Made by a program: the position numbers and the translations under genes. A stretch of DNA of 64,000 bases from positions 1,534,621-1,598,620 of the forward strand of contig NC_066328.1 of assembly GCF_022539315.1 (NCBI RefSeq), read 5' to 3'. The stretch's first letter is position 1, and each line of letters begins with the position of its first letter. Shown here piece after piece: positions 1 through 12,399 of the stretch. The DNA comes from Serinus canaria. Taxonomy: Eukaryota; Chordata; Aves; Passeriformes; Fringillidae. The notes under the pieces are model-generated. The model had not been told where the DNA came from. It was given only the letters and a program-made list of their open reading frames with translations, and ran no database searches.

Positions 1-178
1 TCAAAGTGAGAGACCCTGTGACCGGCCGTGCATTTTGTGACCATTTTGGGTTCACCTGGGGTGCAGCCCTGGCTGGGCTCTTGTGCTACCCAAGGTGGAT
101 CCATTGAGGCCTCCTAGTAAATCCCTACTTTATTCTTTAACTCCATCTAGTCTCTGTTCTAGGGCAGCACAAGGCATC
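1..178 (+). mobile_element. 3' end of an endogenous-retrovirus-type LTR, cut by the window edge
   Basis: The first 178 bases are a close match to 11217-11397 further along: the shared block starts TCAAAGTGAGAGACC and ends at GCACAAGGCATCA. It includes an AGTAAA-type poly(A) signal followed by a TTTATTCTTTA stretch, as expected for the R/U5 end of an LTR. I remember this as a common passerine LTR end but cannot name the family with certainty. The upstream part of the element lies outside the window. Confidence 0.6.
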
Positions 179-1229
179 AAGGCTGCAAACTCTGGGGTCT
201 GGGCACACAGCAGCCTCAGGCCTTGATCCCAGCTCTTTCTGCAGCTGGAGCTGCTGGAGTTTCCTTCCTGCCCTTCCAGGGTCAGGGCATGCAAGAGGAG
301 AAGAACAGCCCAGGACTCTGGCAGGTGTGGAGGTGATAATTCCAGCAGTAGAACAGAGTCAGCCCTGCAGCAGCAGCAGCTACAGTAGAAGCAACCCCTC
401 CCCTGCTCCATGTGAGCCCTCAAAGCCCTCTGTGGCCTGTTGAAGCTTGGAGGACAAGGGCAGGGAGGAATGTCATGGGAATCTTCACTAAAATCTCTGT
501 GTTGATGGAGCAAACAAGATCTGAATGTGCCACCAGTTCCCCAGGGAAGCAAGCCTTGTCTCTGGGTGTGTGATTAAACCAAAGCCTTGTTCCAGTGGTA
601 TTTTCTCACCCTCCTGTTAGCCCTCCCAGGCCTCTCCCTTCTGTGGTCCCACATCCCAGGGCCTGCTCACATCACCTTGGATGTTCCCCAGGGGATACCT
701 CTGGCTGTCCACCCAGCCAGGGCAGCTCAGTCGTTGTTGGGGCAGCCACTGTGCCCCATGGTCTGTCCCTCAGCTCTGGATTTGATGTCCCAGTGGCTGC
801 TGCTGCAGTCTGACACCTGCAGCCCCTCAGGCAGAAAATGTGTCACTCCAGAGCTGGGAGGGCTTCCACAGGACACCAAGCTCTCCTTATGGTGTACTCC
901 ACACCTTCTTTGCTCTTCTGCTCTCTGATCCTTCAGGGAGCTGTTTTAGCTCACCACATTCTCCCTCCCTCCATGCCCCTGAGCTTTCTGCTGTTCCTGA
1001 CTGAGAATGGCAGGAGCAGGACTAGACTGGGATGCTCTGACCCTTCTGACAGCAGCTCAGCCAATGGATCAGTAAATGCTTGTTTTTGTGAACATTAATC
1101 ATATAAAACTCGTAGTGGATGAGGAACTCTGACAGAACTTTTTTTAATATAATATCATGTAGTCAAATACTCTCCTGTCCTTTTCCTTGCCCTGGAGCTT
1201 TGGTCTCTGGCCTCAGCACAGCCTCTCTG
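179..1229. other. Unannotated sequence downstream of SPSB3
   Basis: I see no gene here. The open frames on both strands (for example 130-552 minus and 587-928 plus) have no recognisable domain, no splice-compatible neighbours and a base composition like the surrounding repeats. Confidence 0.5.
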
Positions 1230-1492
1230 GAAGATGAGTTTCTTCCCACTGCCAGAGGGCAGGGCGGGATGGGATATTGGGAAGGAATTGTTCCCTGGCA
1301 GGGGGGGCAGGCCCTGGCAAAGGGTGCCCAGAGCAGCTGTGGCTGCCCCTGGATCCCTGGCAGTGCCCAAGGCCAGGCTGGGCAGGGCTTGGAGCAACCT
1401 GGGACAGAGGAAGGTGTCCCTGCCCATGGCAGGGGGTGGGATGAGATGCACTTTAAGGTTCTTTCCAACCCAAACCATTCTAGGATGTTATG
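1230..1492 (+). mobile_element. CR1 LINE 3' fragment
   Basis: The stretch reads through the CR1 3' UTR in sense direction: ATTGTTCCCTGGCAGG, then CCCAGAGCAGCTGTGGCTG, CCTGGCAGTGCCCAAGGCC, and the terminal TTCTTTCCAACCCAAACCATTCTA block. It is 5'-truncated, as nearly all CR1 copies are. The same block recurs more than ten times in this window. Confidence 0.85.
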
Positions 1493-3559
1493 AAGTGGCC
1501 TCAAAGCTCTCTCTGGAGAGATAGCACACAACTGAGTGTGTGCAAGGCCTGTCTCCAAGTGATGGAGGTTTGTTCTGAGCTCCCCCATCCCGATATGTTT
1601 GGATGAAGGCTCAGTCATGATCCTCACTGTAACAATGGGATTGAGTCCTGCAGGGAAGATTGGGGTCTTCTAGAGCACCTGTGCTAACTGTTCCCTCATC
1701 TTCTGTGCCTTCCATAGGATGGAATGGATAGAATGCAGCACAGAAGATGACAAGTGACACCCTCTGAGCATCCCAGTGACATAGGACATCAGTGGCAAAG
1801 ACCCTCTGCTGGGGCACATCTCTAAGCCCAGCCCTGTTCTGGTTCTGTCCTGCTCCCCACAGAGAGACCTGTGGGTGGTGTTGGTCACTCCTTTTATCTG
1901 CTAGTGCTTGGCTGTGGCTGAGCTGCAGCTGGGAGCCCAGCCAGGGGAAGCAGCTGATTCTCCTTCAGAACAGAGACTTGCACATCAATAAATGTCTCAT
2001 TACAGATGCTTTCTTCACCCTCTAGGCTCTCATTTCCTCTTTCAGCTTCCCCAGCTTTCTCTCCTGCTGGCTGGAAAGCTGCCTGTCTCCTGTGAGAGCT
2101 GAGGAATGCTGGAACAGGCTGGTGGAGCTCCGTCCTTGCAGGTGAGGTGCTGGACAAGCCATGTGTTTTCTTCAGTGTGTCTTGACCTTCCATGTCCTGC
2201 TCTGGCTCTTTGTGGGATCTGTTTCTGTAGATCCTGCTGTGGCTCCCAGGGACATGTGGGTCCTGTTTGAGTCACTTTGGAAAATATCTGCCAACTGTTA
2301 AAAGCAGCTGAGAGGAGAGGAGCCACTTCCTTGGGGTAACACAGCTCAGGGCAGGGCAGTTTGTTCACTGAACTCCCAACACGAGAAAATGCTGAGTAAG
2401 CTCCAGAAAATCCATCCAGAAATGGTGGGTTAGGATGGGATTCTCTTTTCCCAAAGCTCCATTATTAACCAGAAACAGTCACAGCCAGGATGGAGGTGGG
2501 CCAGGTCTCCCCCAGTGCCTGCTGAGGTTTGGGATTGTTCACTGGGGCTTTCCACAGTGACACAGAACCCCTGGACTTGTTCCCACAGCCCTGGAGCAAC
2601 CAGTGCTGCAGGAGCAGGAGAGCCCCTCCAAACCACCTTCCTCCCTGCAGCTGCTGCTGCTTGAGTCAGTTCCTGGGGAAGAGCAAACCAGAAGGCAGCT
2701 TGTTCTGGCTGCAGCACCAATGCAGCCCATGGACAGAGCCTGACCTGCTGCAGTAAAGTTCTCATTCAAAGCCTAGCCCCAGAGCAGCAAGACCCAGCTT
2801 TGCTTCAGGATTGGGAATGAGCTCAGCAGGGAAGAAGTGCACATAGTGCAAGAAGTTTTACCTGACCTGTGGGGGTCTGTGATGGGAGCAGAGGAAAAAG
2901 CAGTAGCTGGAATGTGTTGGAAGGAAACTCACAGAGAGAACTGGTTAAAAGCCATTTCCCATCCATACCTCAGCCCTGTTCTACTTTCCAATGCCCTTTG
3001 CAAGGCTGACAGAACCAGCTCAGCCCTGACTCCTCAGCCCACCAGAGGAGAGCTCAAAGGCTGGGGAAAAGCCCCCTGGGCTGACCACAGGCCCTGCAGG
3101 GACTGGCCTGGGTTGGCACCAGCCCTGTGAGAGCATAGAGCCCATTCCCTGGCAGTGGCATGAGGCCACAGCACAGTGAGGCACTTGTCCAGATCCTACT
3201 CCAGCATTTCCCTTCAGCAGGACCACAAAGTCTTGGAGGGGCTGCTCTGATTGCCAGGCTCTGGGGTGGGGGTTTGGGGTGTTTTTCCCAGTGTGACCTG
3301 CCAGAGGACAGGCACTATAAACCCTGCAGCCTCCCTTCCAGTGCACAGCCACCGGCATCACCCTGGCTCCACTGAGCATCACCCCAGCCAGACTTCTGCT
3401 TCAGTGGGAAGCACAAGAGCCCTGCACAGGGCAGAGACAAGGGCATCTCTGCTGCCTTCACCTCCTCCAGCTCTGACACACAACTGCTGCACCCAAAACC
3501 TCCCAGGCTATTTCTCACAAGCACCTGCAGCCTCCTGCCTTCAAGGGCCCCAAGAGGAA
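1493..3559. other. Unannotated sequence between a CR1 copy and the SPSB3 3' end
   Basis: No coding exon could be assembled. In human the neighbour on this side of SPSB3 is EME2/MRPS34, but no part of either was recognised. Conservation data would be needed to find any regulatory content. Confidence 0.45.
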
Positions 3560-4260
3560 CAACAGACAGCTTCTACATTTATTATTACAGTTTAACACAG
3601 TCTTGGACAGAGGAGAAGCAGCAGAAACCAACATGCAAAGCAATTAAAAGTCCCCAGGGGCTCGAGGAACACCAGCCACAGCTCAGCTCCTGGACCTGTT
3701 CCCAGCAGGGTCTCTGGGGGCCCTTTCCCTGCAGCTGCTGCTCCATCGTGCCCCAGAGCGGGACGAGGTGATGGCAGACACCAAACCTACACACACAGAA
3801 GAGAGGACGGGCCTGGGATTGTGTCTCAGTGAGCCAGGTCCAGTATCTGACTGGAATCCAGCACACTCCAACCAGGAGACTGCCTGACCATCCTGAGCTG
3901 GAAGGGAGCCATGAAGATTATCAAGTCCAACTCCTGTCATCAAGTCCAATTTCTTAAACGTTGCCTGTGCCAACAGGGAGAAGAGAGATCCTTTGGGAAG
4001 AGGTGCTGGCTTCCACAGCAAGTCAGGAGATGAAGCTCAGATATTTCACCAGAAATTTCTTGTGTCAGAATTGGCATGTCTTGGAGCCAGCAGCTCTTCT
4101 AAACGCCTGTGATGGATGTCAAGGCCAAAGATTTGCCCAGCGCTGGAGAAATCTTTGCCAACACGTAGAAATGGATGTCCCCAGAAGGAAGAGGTGCATC
4201 AGGCTTGACTGGCCCTTGCAGACAACACAACAAACCTCACGCACATGCTGTGCAGAGCCA
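3560..4260 (-). other. SPSB3: SPSB3 3' untranslated region with poly(A) signal
   Basis: Reading the minus strand from the SPSB3 stop at 4261, the first canonical AATAAA is at 3583-3578 (TTTATT on the plus strand). This gives a 3' UTR of about 700 bases. Cleavage near 3560 is inferred from the signal only. Confidence 0.6.
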
Positions 4261-7200
4261 TTATGTCCTCCTGCACCTCTTCCTTTGGCAGGCCTCCGCA
4301 TCCGAGCCGCACAAGCTGTCTGAGTCGCTCCCCGAGGATGAGGAGGAGGAAGGCTTTGACGTGCTATAGTTCATGCTCAAGACCCAGCCCAGTTTGTTGT
4401 GCAGCACCTGCTTGAGTCCTGGGGGCAGGGGCAGCACCTCCAGCGTGTCCACGTAGTCGGGCAGGAGCTGGCGCAGGCGGAAGCAGCACAGGTACTGCAG
4501 GGACGTGCGGCTGGCACAGGACCGGATCACCTTCATGCTACTCTTGGCCGCCGTCGAGCACACCATGGGGTAAAACTTCTTGTTCTGCAGCTTTGTGGCT
4601 GCCACCCCTGCCAGGCACAGCACCAAGGAGGGCACGTTAGTTTAGACACAGGGATCTCCCCCGTCCCGCCTACCCCGAGCCCATTAACTACAAAGCTGTT
4701 GGGAAAAGCTTTCCAGAATCCCAATCTACTAAACAACAAACGAGACCTTCCTCCCACTCACTTCACACCTTCTGCTTTCCCAGTTGTTTTCTGCTGCAGC
4801 CAGACTCGAGTTGCTCCCACCCTATCCCTGGCTCTCACCTATGCACTTGCGGTTCTTGAAGAACGTGAGTGTCCCGTGCCACGTGTCCAAGTGCACCCCA
4901 ATAATGGAGCCCTGGCCAAACCTCGAGGAGAAGTTCGTTTTGTCCCCTTTGTGGTGCAGCAATCCTGGAAACACACACAAAAAATGGCATTCTGTGGAAA
5001 ATCTGCACTCCAGAAATTCATCCCAACTCCCATGCTGCTGGTACAGCCTCACTCAGTACCAGAAACATCCCTGCATTTCTGACCCCTGCCCTCCCATCCC
5101 AGAGTGGATGGTGGAAAGGCAAAAGTGAGGTTTTACAGCTCCAGAGCACAGGGAGCAGCAGTGAAACACTAAAGTGCTGATGTGACTGTAGTGGCCTGGT
5201 GCCCTGGCAGGGTCCCACACCAGCTCTAAGGGCTCTCCAAAAAGTGGGCCAGGAGAGATGCTCCAAGGGCTGTGAGCTGCCACCAGCTGCTCTGGTGTCC
5301 TTAACAAAGGGATTCACAGGCCTGGTGGCACCTCTTATGCCACTGCTGCCCAGCCAGCCACCCTGGCCATGTTACCTGTGTAGGAGAGTCCCCAGCTGTC
5401 CTCGTCCTTGCCCAGCAGGCTGCAGAAGGTGTGGCAGTACTTGTCCAGGTTCACATCCGAAGTCCCAATCCCCACCATCTGCGAGGCAAAGCAGGGAGGA
5501 AGAACACAAGCTCAGTGCCTTTTCAAGGAACAAGACACAACCAAGATTCCACCTCCAGTTCTTCCTTCCTCTTCTTGGCTCAGCCCTAAACACCCAGAGG
5601 GGTTGGCAAAGCCAAGTCAGAGGTTTCAGGGTGGAGCTGAAGGTTCCCAGCTCTGATTTCCTTTCCTAAGTGAGAAGGCACAGCTAAAATGCTGGAGAAG
5701 GTCCCTGTCCAGTTCACAGAGTCACAGAATGGTTTGAGTTGGAAGGAACTGTAAAGCTCATCTCATCCCACCCCCTGCCATGGGTAGGGACTCCTCCCAC
5801 TGTCCCAGGCTGCTCAAAACCCTGCCCAGCCTGGCCTTGGACACTGCCAGGGGTCCAGGGGCAGCCACAGCTGCTCTGGGCACCCTGTGCCAGGGCCTGC
5901 CCACCCTGCCAGGGAACAATTCCTTCCCAATATCCCATCCAGGCCTGCCCTCTGGCAGTGGAAGCCATTCCCTGTGTCCTGTCCCTCCATGCCCTGTCCC
6001 AAGTCCCTCTCCAGCTCTCCTGGAGCCCCTTTAGGCCCTGGCAGGGGCTCTGAGGTGTCCCTGGAGCCTTCTCCTCTCCAGGTGAGCACCCCCAGCTCTC
6101 CCAGCCTGGCTCCAGAGCAGAGGGGCTCCAGCCCTTGGGGCATCGCCATGGGCTGCCCTGGACTCTCTCCAGCAGCTCCACATCCTTCCTGTGCTGGGCC
6201 CCAGATGCAGGGGGGGTCTCAGCTGAGGGGGCAGAGGGGCAGAATCCCCCCCTCCTGCTGCCCACGCTGGGGGCTCAGCCCAGCACAGGGGGGTTCTGGG
6301 TCCTCATGGCTAGGCCATGTCCAGTTCTTATCCTCCAACACTCCATGTCATTCTCCCAGGGCTGCTCTCGCTCCAGTCTCTGCCCAGCCTGGATTGGTTC
6401 TTGGGATTGCCCTGACCCAGGTGCAGCACCAGCACTTGGGCCTTGTTCAACTTTCTTCCCATGGCCCCATCTCTCCAGCCTGTCCAGGTCTCCCTGGGGC
6501 TGCCCCATCCCTCCCCTCCTGGGTGTCACCTCCCCACACAGCTGGGTGTCAGCTTCAGTCTGGCCAAGAGTGCCCTGATCTCACTGTCCATGTCCCCAGC
6601 AGAGATGTAAAACAACACTGGTCCCAGTGCCAACCCCTGAGCAATGTCACTTGTCACTGGTCTCTGTCGACTCCCAACTCTGCATGTGATCATCCAGTCA
6701 ATTCCATACACCTAAGTGATCCCTCTGTCAAATCCATGTCTCTCCAGGTTAGAGACAAGGATACCATGCAAGGCAGCAACAAATGCTTTGCACAAGTTCA
6801 GGCAGATGAGATCAGTTCCTCTTCCCTCCTCCACCAACACTGCAACCCCATCACAGAAGGCCACTGAATCCCTTAGTGAAGCCATGAGGGATGTCATCAG
6901 TCACATCCACTCTTTCCATGTGCCTTTGCATAGCTTCCAAAAGGATCTGCTCCATGTTGGCCAGGCCCAGAGGTGAGACTGGTAAGCCTGTACTTCCCTA
7001 GATCTTTCTTATTTCCCTTTCTTAAAATGGGGTTATGCTTCCTCTTTCCAGTCACTGGGAACTTCACCAGCTTGCCACAGCTTCTCCAATATGACAGACA
7101 GTGGCTAAGCCACTTCATCCACAAGCTCCCTCAGATCCCAGGGATGCACCTCATCAGCTCCCCGTGGACTTGTGCACTTCCAGACAGCCTCAGACCTCAT

Positions 7201-10200
7201 CTGCCATGGTGGAACCTCATCCTGCCAGCCCCTGTCCCAACTCCTGGGCATTTCTGCATGCCCCACACGTACCATGTCAGTGCCATACACCGGGGAGGTC
7301 ATCTTGATCTCCCAGAAGTGCTGGCCCTCTGCCAGCTCCTTGTTGCCGCGGATGGCGGCCGTGCCACAGCTGTACTCCATGTGGAAGTTCACCTTGCGGT
7401 TGTCACACGTCAGCAGCGTGGCCGTGGACTTGTTCAGCTCATCCCACACCCAGTCAAAATCTGTTGAGGAAGCACAGAGGGGACAAGGATGGGCAAAGAC
7501 CCTCAGGGAACGAGCCCCAAGCCAAAGCACAGGCAGATGTTTGTTCTGAAGGCCTGTTAGTGGGTTTATTTCTATTTCTCTTATTCTTTAAGAGGATAAA
7601 TCTTAAGCTGTACACATCAGAGAACTGCTTGAGGCCTGAACTACTCTGCAGTGTCTCACCAGGGATGGATCAATGCTCCAATGTCAGCATTCACCAGGCC
7701 AAATTTTGGCGGATACCAGGCAGAGCCCTCCTTCTCCCCACACTCCACAGGCTCTCCTCCCAGGGAGGTGGCTCTGCCCTGCCCCAGGCTCTCCCCCCAG
7801 CCCAAGCCCATGCTGTGCTCTGAGCCAGGCACCCTGCCAGCCCCTGCAGGGATCAGGAGGGCCCTAAGCAGAGCTCTGTTTCACCGGGGCCTAAGCCAGA
7901 TCAGAAAGCAGGTCCCAGGGGCGAGCTGACTCCGTAACAGCATCAGCCCTGAGCCTAGAAACACAACAGCAGGCAGGGGCTGGTAATCCTCCTGGGCCTC
8001 AGGATGTAAACAAAGGGGTGCTGGGACAGGAACAGGACACTGCAGGGGACCCCCATGCCGAGCCCCTTACACTCGTCCTCCTCGCCGCAGCGGCAGTCAC
8101 GGACACGGTGCAGGGTGTGCAGGCTGGAGCAATAGGGAGCTTCACTCTGGTTCTCACAGTTGCAGTAGGACTCTCCAGTCACAGGGATGGCACTTGGGAT
8201 GGAGGGAGACAGGGAGGAGAACTCTGGCTCCGAATCTGAGTCGCTGTGCTGCTGGGGAGAACAAGAATGCTCACTGCTGGGCATGCCAGGCATGGGAGCT
8301 GGGCTGGCAGAACTCCCTGAGGGCTCTGCTGGGACATCCCCAGGCTTGTGTCCCACAGGGAGCTGTGCCCATGGAATCACCCTGCTCTGGGACATTGGGA
8401 CATGGATAGTGCCTGCTGAGCTGCAGGGACCTCTCAGCACTCTGCAGTGCAGGTACATCCTGTGTGCCTGCCAGGGACGTGGAGCTGTCACAGCAGGGTG
8501 ACAGCCCAAGTCTGGAACACACACATTCTGAAGGAAATTCTGTGCTAAAGCTTTGGCTTTCACCAGGCAGGATCCAGCCATAGCAGAGCTGAGCACTGCT
8601 CTGGAGAGGCTGTGAAGAGGCTGGGAGGCACAGGAGGAGAAGGGAGAGGGGGCAGGATAAAGGGAGCCAGCTGAGCAGCATGGCTGCAGCTCCCAGGCCA
8701 CTGCAGACAGGCCCACGGGGAACCCAGGGCAGGATTAAAGGGCTTTTGTTTACTTTCATGAACTCAAAAACCTGATGTACTGTTCCCTAGTGCCAAGAGA
8801 TCACAGTGATCCTGGACTGGACATGGTGAGAGCCACAGGCCAGTTTCACTCCTGTGCTATGGTGTTGCCTAAGGGATTCTCTTGTCACTGGTTGCAGAGT
8901 TACTCTAGGTTTATGTGCTGCTCAGGTGTACCTGCTTGTTATTCACCACCATGGTCGGGGCATTTAATAACAAAAATCCTTTAAACTCATGCTCTTGCAG
9001 CTGTGTAAGAGAGGGAGTTGAAACTACTTGGGCTTACATACGTACTGCTCAGGCCTGCTCTGCCCTGCAGACCCAAGAGCTCGGGTTCTGTCTAACCTAA
9101 CTTCTAACTTTCCCAAGTACTGCTGCCTAGAAATCCTGTCATTCCCCTGACTGCAGGGACAGAAAACTGCTCATTTTCTGGGAGCACAGTGCCTGGGTTT
9201 GGACACTGTGCTCTGGCAGAGCCTCCTGGCTTCAGTGTGGCTCTGAAGCTCCTGGAGCAGCTCCTTGTGTCCCCACCACTGCACAGGGAACTCAGCTCAC
9301 ACACTCAAGGATTAGGAAAATAGGGAAGGATGGCAGAGGCGAATCAGTCACTCCTTGCACTGTTTTACTCTTGCTCTCCCTGCTGTGTTTCCATCTCCAG
9401 CACACCTGGATCAGGTTCAGAAGTTGGATTCACACTGCAGAGCAGGAAATGTGAGGAAATTTCAGTCTGAAGACATTGCCCTGCAATCTCCACCACCATT
9501 TCCAAGCCCCTCACAGCCCAGGAGGGAGCACAGCCAGCCAGATGAGGGAACTGATCCACTTCAAACACTTATCTAGAGCTCTGCTTCAAAAAAAAATTTA
9601 TAAAAATATGGAGGGGCTTGACAGCTGACCTGCAAGCAAAGCTGAGTTAATAGAAGAAATAACAATTGATGATTTTGAATGCATCCATAACAAGGAAGAA
9701 GACAGGGCTGTCAGCATGAAAACAGATTAGAAAAGACACATGAAAATTTTTGTAAGCTAGATTGCATGCATAAGTAGATGTGTATTCAATCTTATTAAAT
9801 TTCTGTAAAACTTTTGCCAATTATACTGATGCTAATTGCTTTGCACCAATGAATATGATAAGTTATTGTGATGTAGTTAATGACTTAAGATCATGCTTTG
9901 TTAAGAGTATATAAGCTAGAGAACACGCAAAATAAAAAACCTTTTTCTTCTTGGACCCTGATCACGTGTGTGTCACGTCCAACCTAACAATAACAAAAAT
10001 ATTGTATGTACTTTATGTATGACACACCCATTCCATGGATTTAGTATCAATAGTGACCATTACTGAATCCTTCCCGCTCTTGGCCAGTTCCCACCTGGTG
10101 TCAGGGACAGGAAAGCACCCCCAGTGTCCCCGGAGCCCCGAGCCCAGCCTACCTGGCCGTCGGAGTCGTAGCCCCAGCCCCGCGCACCAGCCCGGCCGTC

Positions 10201-10266
10201 GGTCTCGCGCCGCACCCCGCTCAGGACGAAGCGCCAGGCCCGGCTGCTCCGCGGGCGCCGCGCCAT
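4261..10266 (-). CDS. SPSB3: SPSB3, SPRY domain and SOCS box protein (six coding exons)
   Basis: Substrate receptor of a cullin-5 ubiquitin ligase; mammalian SPSB3 is reported to direct nuclear cGAS, and also SNAIL, to degradation. Coding exons in transcript order: 10266-10153, 8248-8071, 7460-7273, 5478-5376, 4964-4839, 4607-4261. All have GT-AG ends, phases agree, and the total is 1056 nt (351 aa; human about 355). The N-terminus [16 protein letters not shown] matches the family. Residues about 39-97 are acidic and Ser/Asp-rich, with a conserved [15 protein letters not shown]. The SPRY domain follows at about 99-260, with [14 protein letters not shown] and [15 protein letters not shown]. 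The SOCS box is at about 272-311 ([12 protein letters not shown], then [11 protein letters not shown], which supplies the cullin-5 contact). The ATG has a strong context (A at -3, G at +4) and lies 20 bases inside its exon, so a 5' non-coding exon must lie upstream toward 12.4-12.9 kb. Intron 3 carries a CR1 and intron 1 a solo LTR. Confidence 0.96.
5715..7130 (-). mobile_element. CR1 LINE with decayed reverse-transcriptase remnant
   Basis: The 3' end is at about 5716, where the plus strand reads CACAGAATGGTTTGAGTTGG, the inverted CR1 terminus. Moving right, the minus strand runs through the CR1 3' UTR and then broken pieces of the ORF2 reverse transcriptase at about 6580-7120, including the region before the FADDTK-type motif and a [15 protein letters not shown] motif. 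Frames are interrupted, so it is inactive. It lies inside SPSB3 intron 3 in the same orientation as the gene, and its left edge is within 240 bases of exon 4. Confidence 0.8.
9603..10001 (+). mobile_element. Solo LTR with 6-bp target-site duplication in SPSB3 intron 1
   Basis: The LTR spans 9609-9995 (387 bp), starts TGGAGGGGCTTGAC and ends CCTAACAATAACA. It is flanked by the same hexamer AAAATA at 9603-9608 and 9996-10001. It contains a TATA-like TATATAAG at 9908-9915 and AATAAA at 9931-9936, in the order expected for U3-R-U5. The body is AT-rich, unlike its GC-rich surroundings. The 6-bp duplication points to an ERVK-like (beta-retroviral) integration. It is antisense to SPSB3 and has no internal viral genes. 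Confidence 0.85.
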
Positions 10267-10597
10267 GCTGCCCCCGCGCAGGTAGGCTGGGGAAGGAACA
10301 CGGGATTACACTGCTGCCACACCTCTGCACCTCCCCAGGCCACCAAACTCCCCGAGGGACCAGCACAAGATCAGTAAAGGAAGTTCTCTGCACGTGAAGA
10401 GCCTCTGCAAACTTCAACCTCTTTCTCCACCCAGGGTCAACTTCTCCCTGAGCCAGCTGTTCAGCTGGCCCCAGGAACACTCCCAGTATCCAGCTATGGT
10501 GGCAGCAACTGCCCCTCTGCAGGAACTGGGTCCTGCAGAGGGGCAGTTGCTGCAGAGCCACCTCTCACCTGGCCTGGGGAGCTTCAGGGCTGTCAGA

Positions 10598-10705
10598 ATC
10601 AGAGTCCTTTGGGTTGGAAGAACCTTCAGGCTCATCTTGTTCCACCCCCTGCCATGGGCAGAGACACCTTCCACTAGAGCAGGCTGCTCCAAGACACAGC
10701 CTCCC
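10598..10705 (-). mobile_element. CR1 3' terminal fragment
   Basis: The plus strand reads AATCAGAGTCCTTTGGGTTGG followed by the inverted CR1 terminus with CCACCCCCTGCCATGGGCAG. It is a short, diverged copy in the region upstream of SPSB3 coding exon 1. Confidence 0.7.
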
Positions 10706-11099
10706 TGCTGCCCAGTGACCCTCCAGCAGCTGTCCTGGCTCCAGCCACTTGCACTGCCCGAGCCCCCTGCAGCCTGTCTGTCTCCAGGGAAGGCTGTCCA
10801 CCTACAACTGCCCTCTGATGGAAGACTTTGCTCCCAGTGCTTGGAGAGGAAGAGAAACCACTTTCCTGCTCGCTGGAAGGAAACCAGGGTTGTGACAGAC
10901 CTGTCCCAACTTGCCTCAAGGACAACAGACAGAAGGGAAGTGATGCCTTAGGTTTTAGCTTTTACAGTTTTCAGATTCTGTGCTGCTGTAGTGTGCAGTT
11001 CTGAGCTTCACATTAGGGGATGGTGAGCTCTCTTCACAGGGTAGGGAGACAAAATAATTCCTTCTGTAGCTGGGGATCAAGGACAAATGATCCAAATCT

Positions 11100-11397
11100 C
11101 AGGCCCAAGAGCACAAACAACATGGACTGAAGAGAGAAAAACAAGCAGGATGGGACTGCATGGGCTAAAGCTGGAATTGGACAATTAACTCCAAGATACA
11201 AATGGAGCAGAACTTATCAAAGTGAGAGACCCTGTGACCGGCCGTGCATTTTGTGAACATTTTGGGTTCATCCTGAGTGCAGCCCTGGCTGGGCTCTTGT
11301 GTTGCCCAAGTTGGATCCATTGAGGCCTCCTAATAAGTACCTACTTTATTCTTTAGCTCTGTCCAGTCTCTTCCTGGTCAGCCTGCACAAGGCATCA
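11100..11397 (+). mobile_element. LTR copy related to the one at the window start
   Basis: 11217-11397 matches 1-178 almost base for base. Here the sequence extends upstream through GGACAATTAACTCC, giving more of the same LTR. Its poly(A) hexamer reads AATAAG, so it is degraded. It lies between the SPSB3 coding exons and the shared promoter. The left edge is approximate, and no target duplication was identified. Confidence 0.6.
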
Positions 11398-11959
11398 GAA
11401 GCTGCTGCATGACTCCCAGCCCAACAGGGATGTTGTTCAGAGACAGATTTCCTGAGGCTCCTTCCCTGGCACAGCCTGACAGGCACACCAGCTCCCACAC
11501 AGGACCATTGCACTGGATGTGACAGGGAAACCTCAACTTCCAATCTCATCTGCCTCAAGTTTATCTTTGCAGGATTCAACTCCCCACCAAGAGGGACTGT
11601 AACCCTTGAACCCTCTCCCTCAGCTCAGCCTCAAGCCAGAGCCTGCCATAAAGCACCTGGCCCTGTTCCTCCTGCCCCCAGTGGGACAGCAGCTCCTGGG
11701 AAAGCAGGACAGGCCAAGCCACGGCCAACTGTGCAGCTGCTCATGGATGCTTTGTAGGGCTCTGGAAATCCCATCTGCCGAAATCACAGGGATCACACAG
11801 CCGTGCTGGGAAAGCACCTAAAACCAGAGCAGAAACCCTTCTCCAGCTTTGCTGAGCACCCACGGCAGCCCAGCAGAGCTGCCCTGCTCCCCCAGGCCCT
11901 CACTAAGGCTGAGGCTTAGAGCCAGCACAGAGATCCCAGCACCAGTGGCAGAGTCAGAT

Positions 11960-12385
11960 ATGGAACTGTTACGGCTGGAAAAGATCTCTTGGATCAATGA
12001 GTACAACCATTCCCAGCACTGCCAAGGCCATCACTGAACCATGTCCCTAAGTGCCACATCCACACAGCTTCTAAATACCGGCAAGGATGGTGACCCCACC
12101 ACTGCCCTGGACAGCTGTGCCAGTGCCTGACCACCCTCTCCATGAAGGAATTTTCCCCAATATCCAACCTGACCCTGACAGCTTGAGGCCTTTCCTCTTG
12201 TCCTGTCCCTGATCCCTGGGAGCACAGCCCAACACCCCCGGCTGTCCCCTTCTGTCAGGGAGTTGTGCAGAGCCACAACGTCCCCCCTGAGCCTCCTTTT
12301 CTCCAGGCTGAGCCCCTTTCCCAGCTCTCAGTCCCCCCTTGTACTCCAGCCCCTCAGTATCTGCTTGACCAGAGCTGCCCTTAGG
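11960..12385 (-). mobile_element. CR1 LINE fragment (older subfamily)
   Basis: The plus strand reads TGGAAAAGATCTCTTGGATC, CCCAGCACTGCCAAGGCCA and CCATGAAGGAATTTTCCCC, and then the CTCCTTTTCTCCAGGCTGAG block. All are inverted CR1 3' UTR landmarks. It ends where the CpG-rich promoter begins. Confidence 0.8.
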
Positions 12386-12399
12386 ACTGGAGCTGCCTC

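Noticed and set aside
6526..7124. Reverse-transcriptase-like minus-strand frames as a gene
   Set aside because: They are broken pieces of a CR1 ORF2 with stops and frameshifts inside SPSB3 intron 3.
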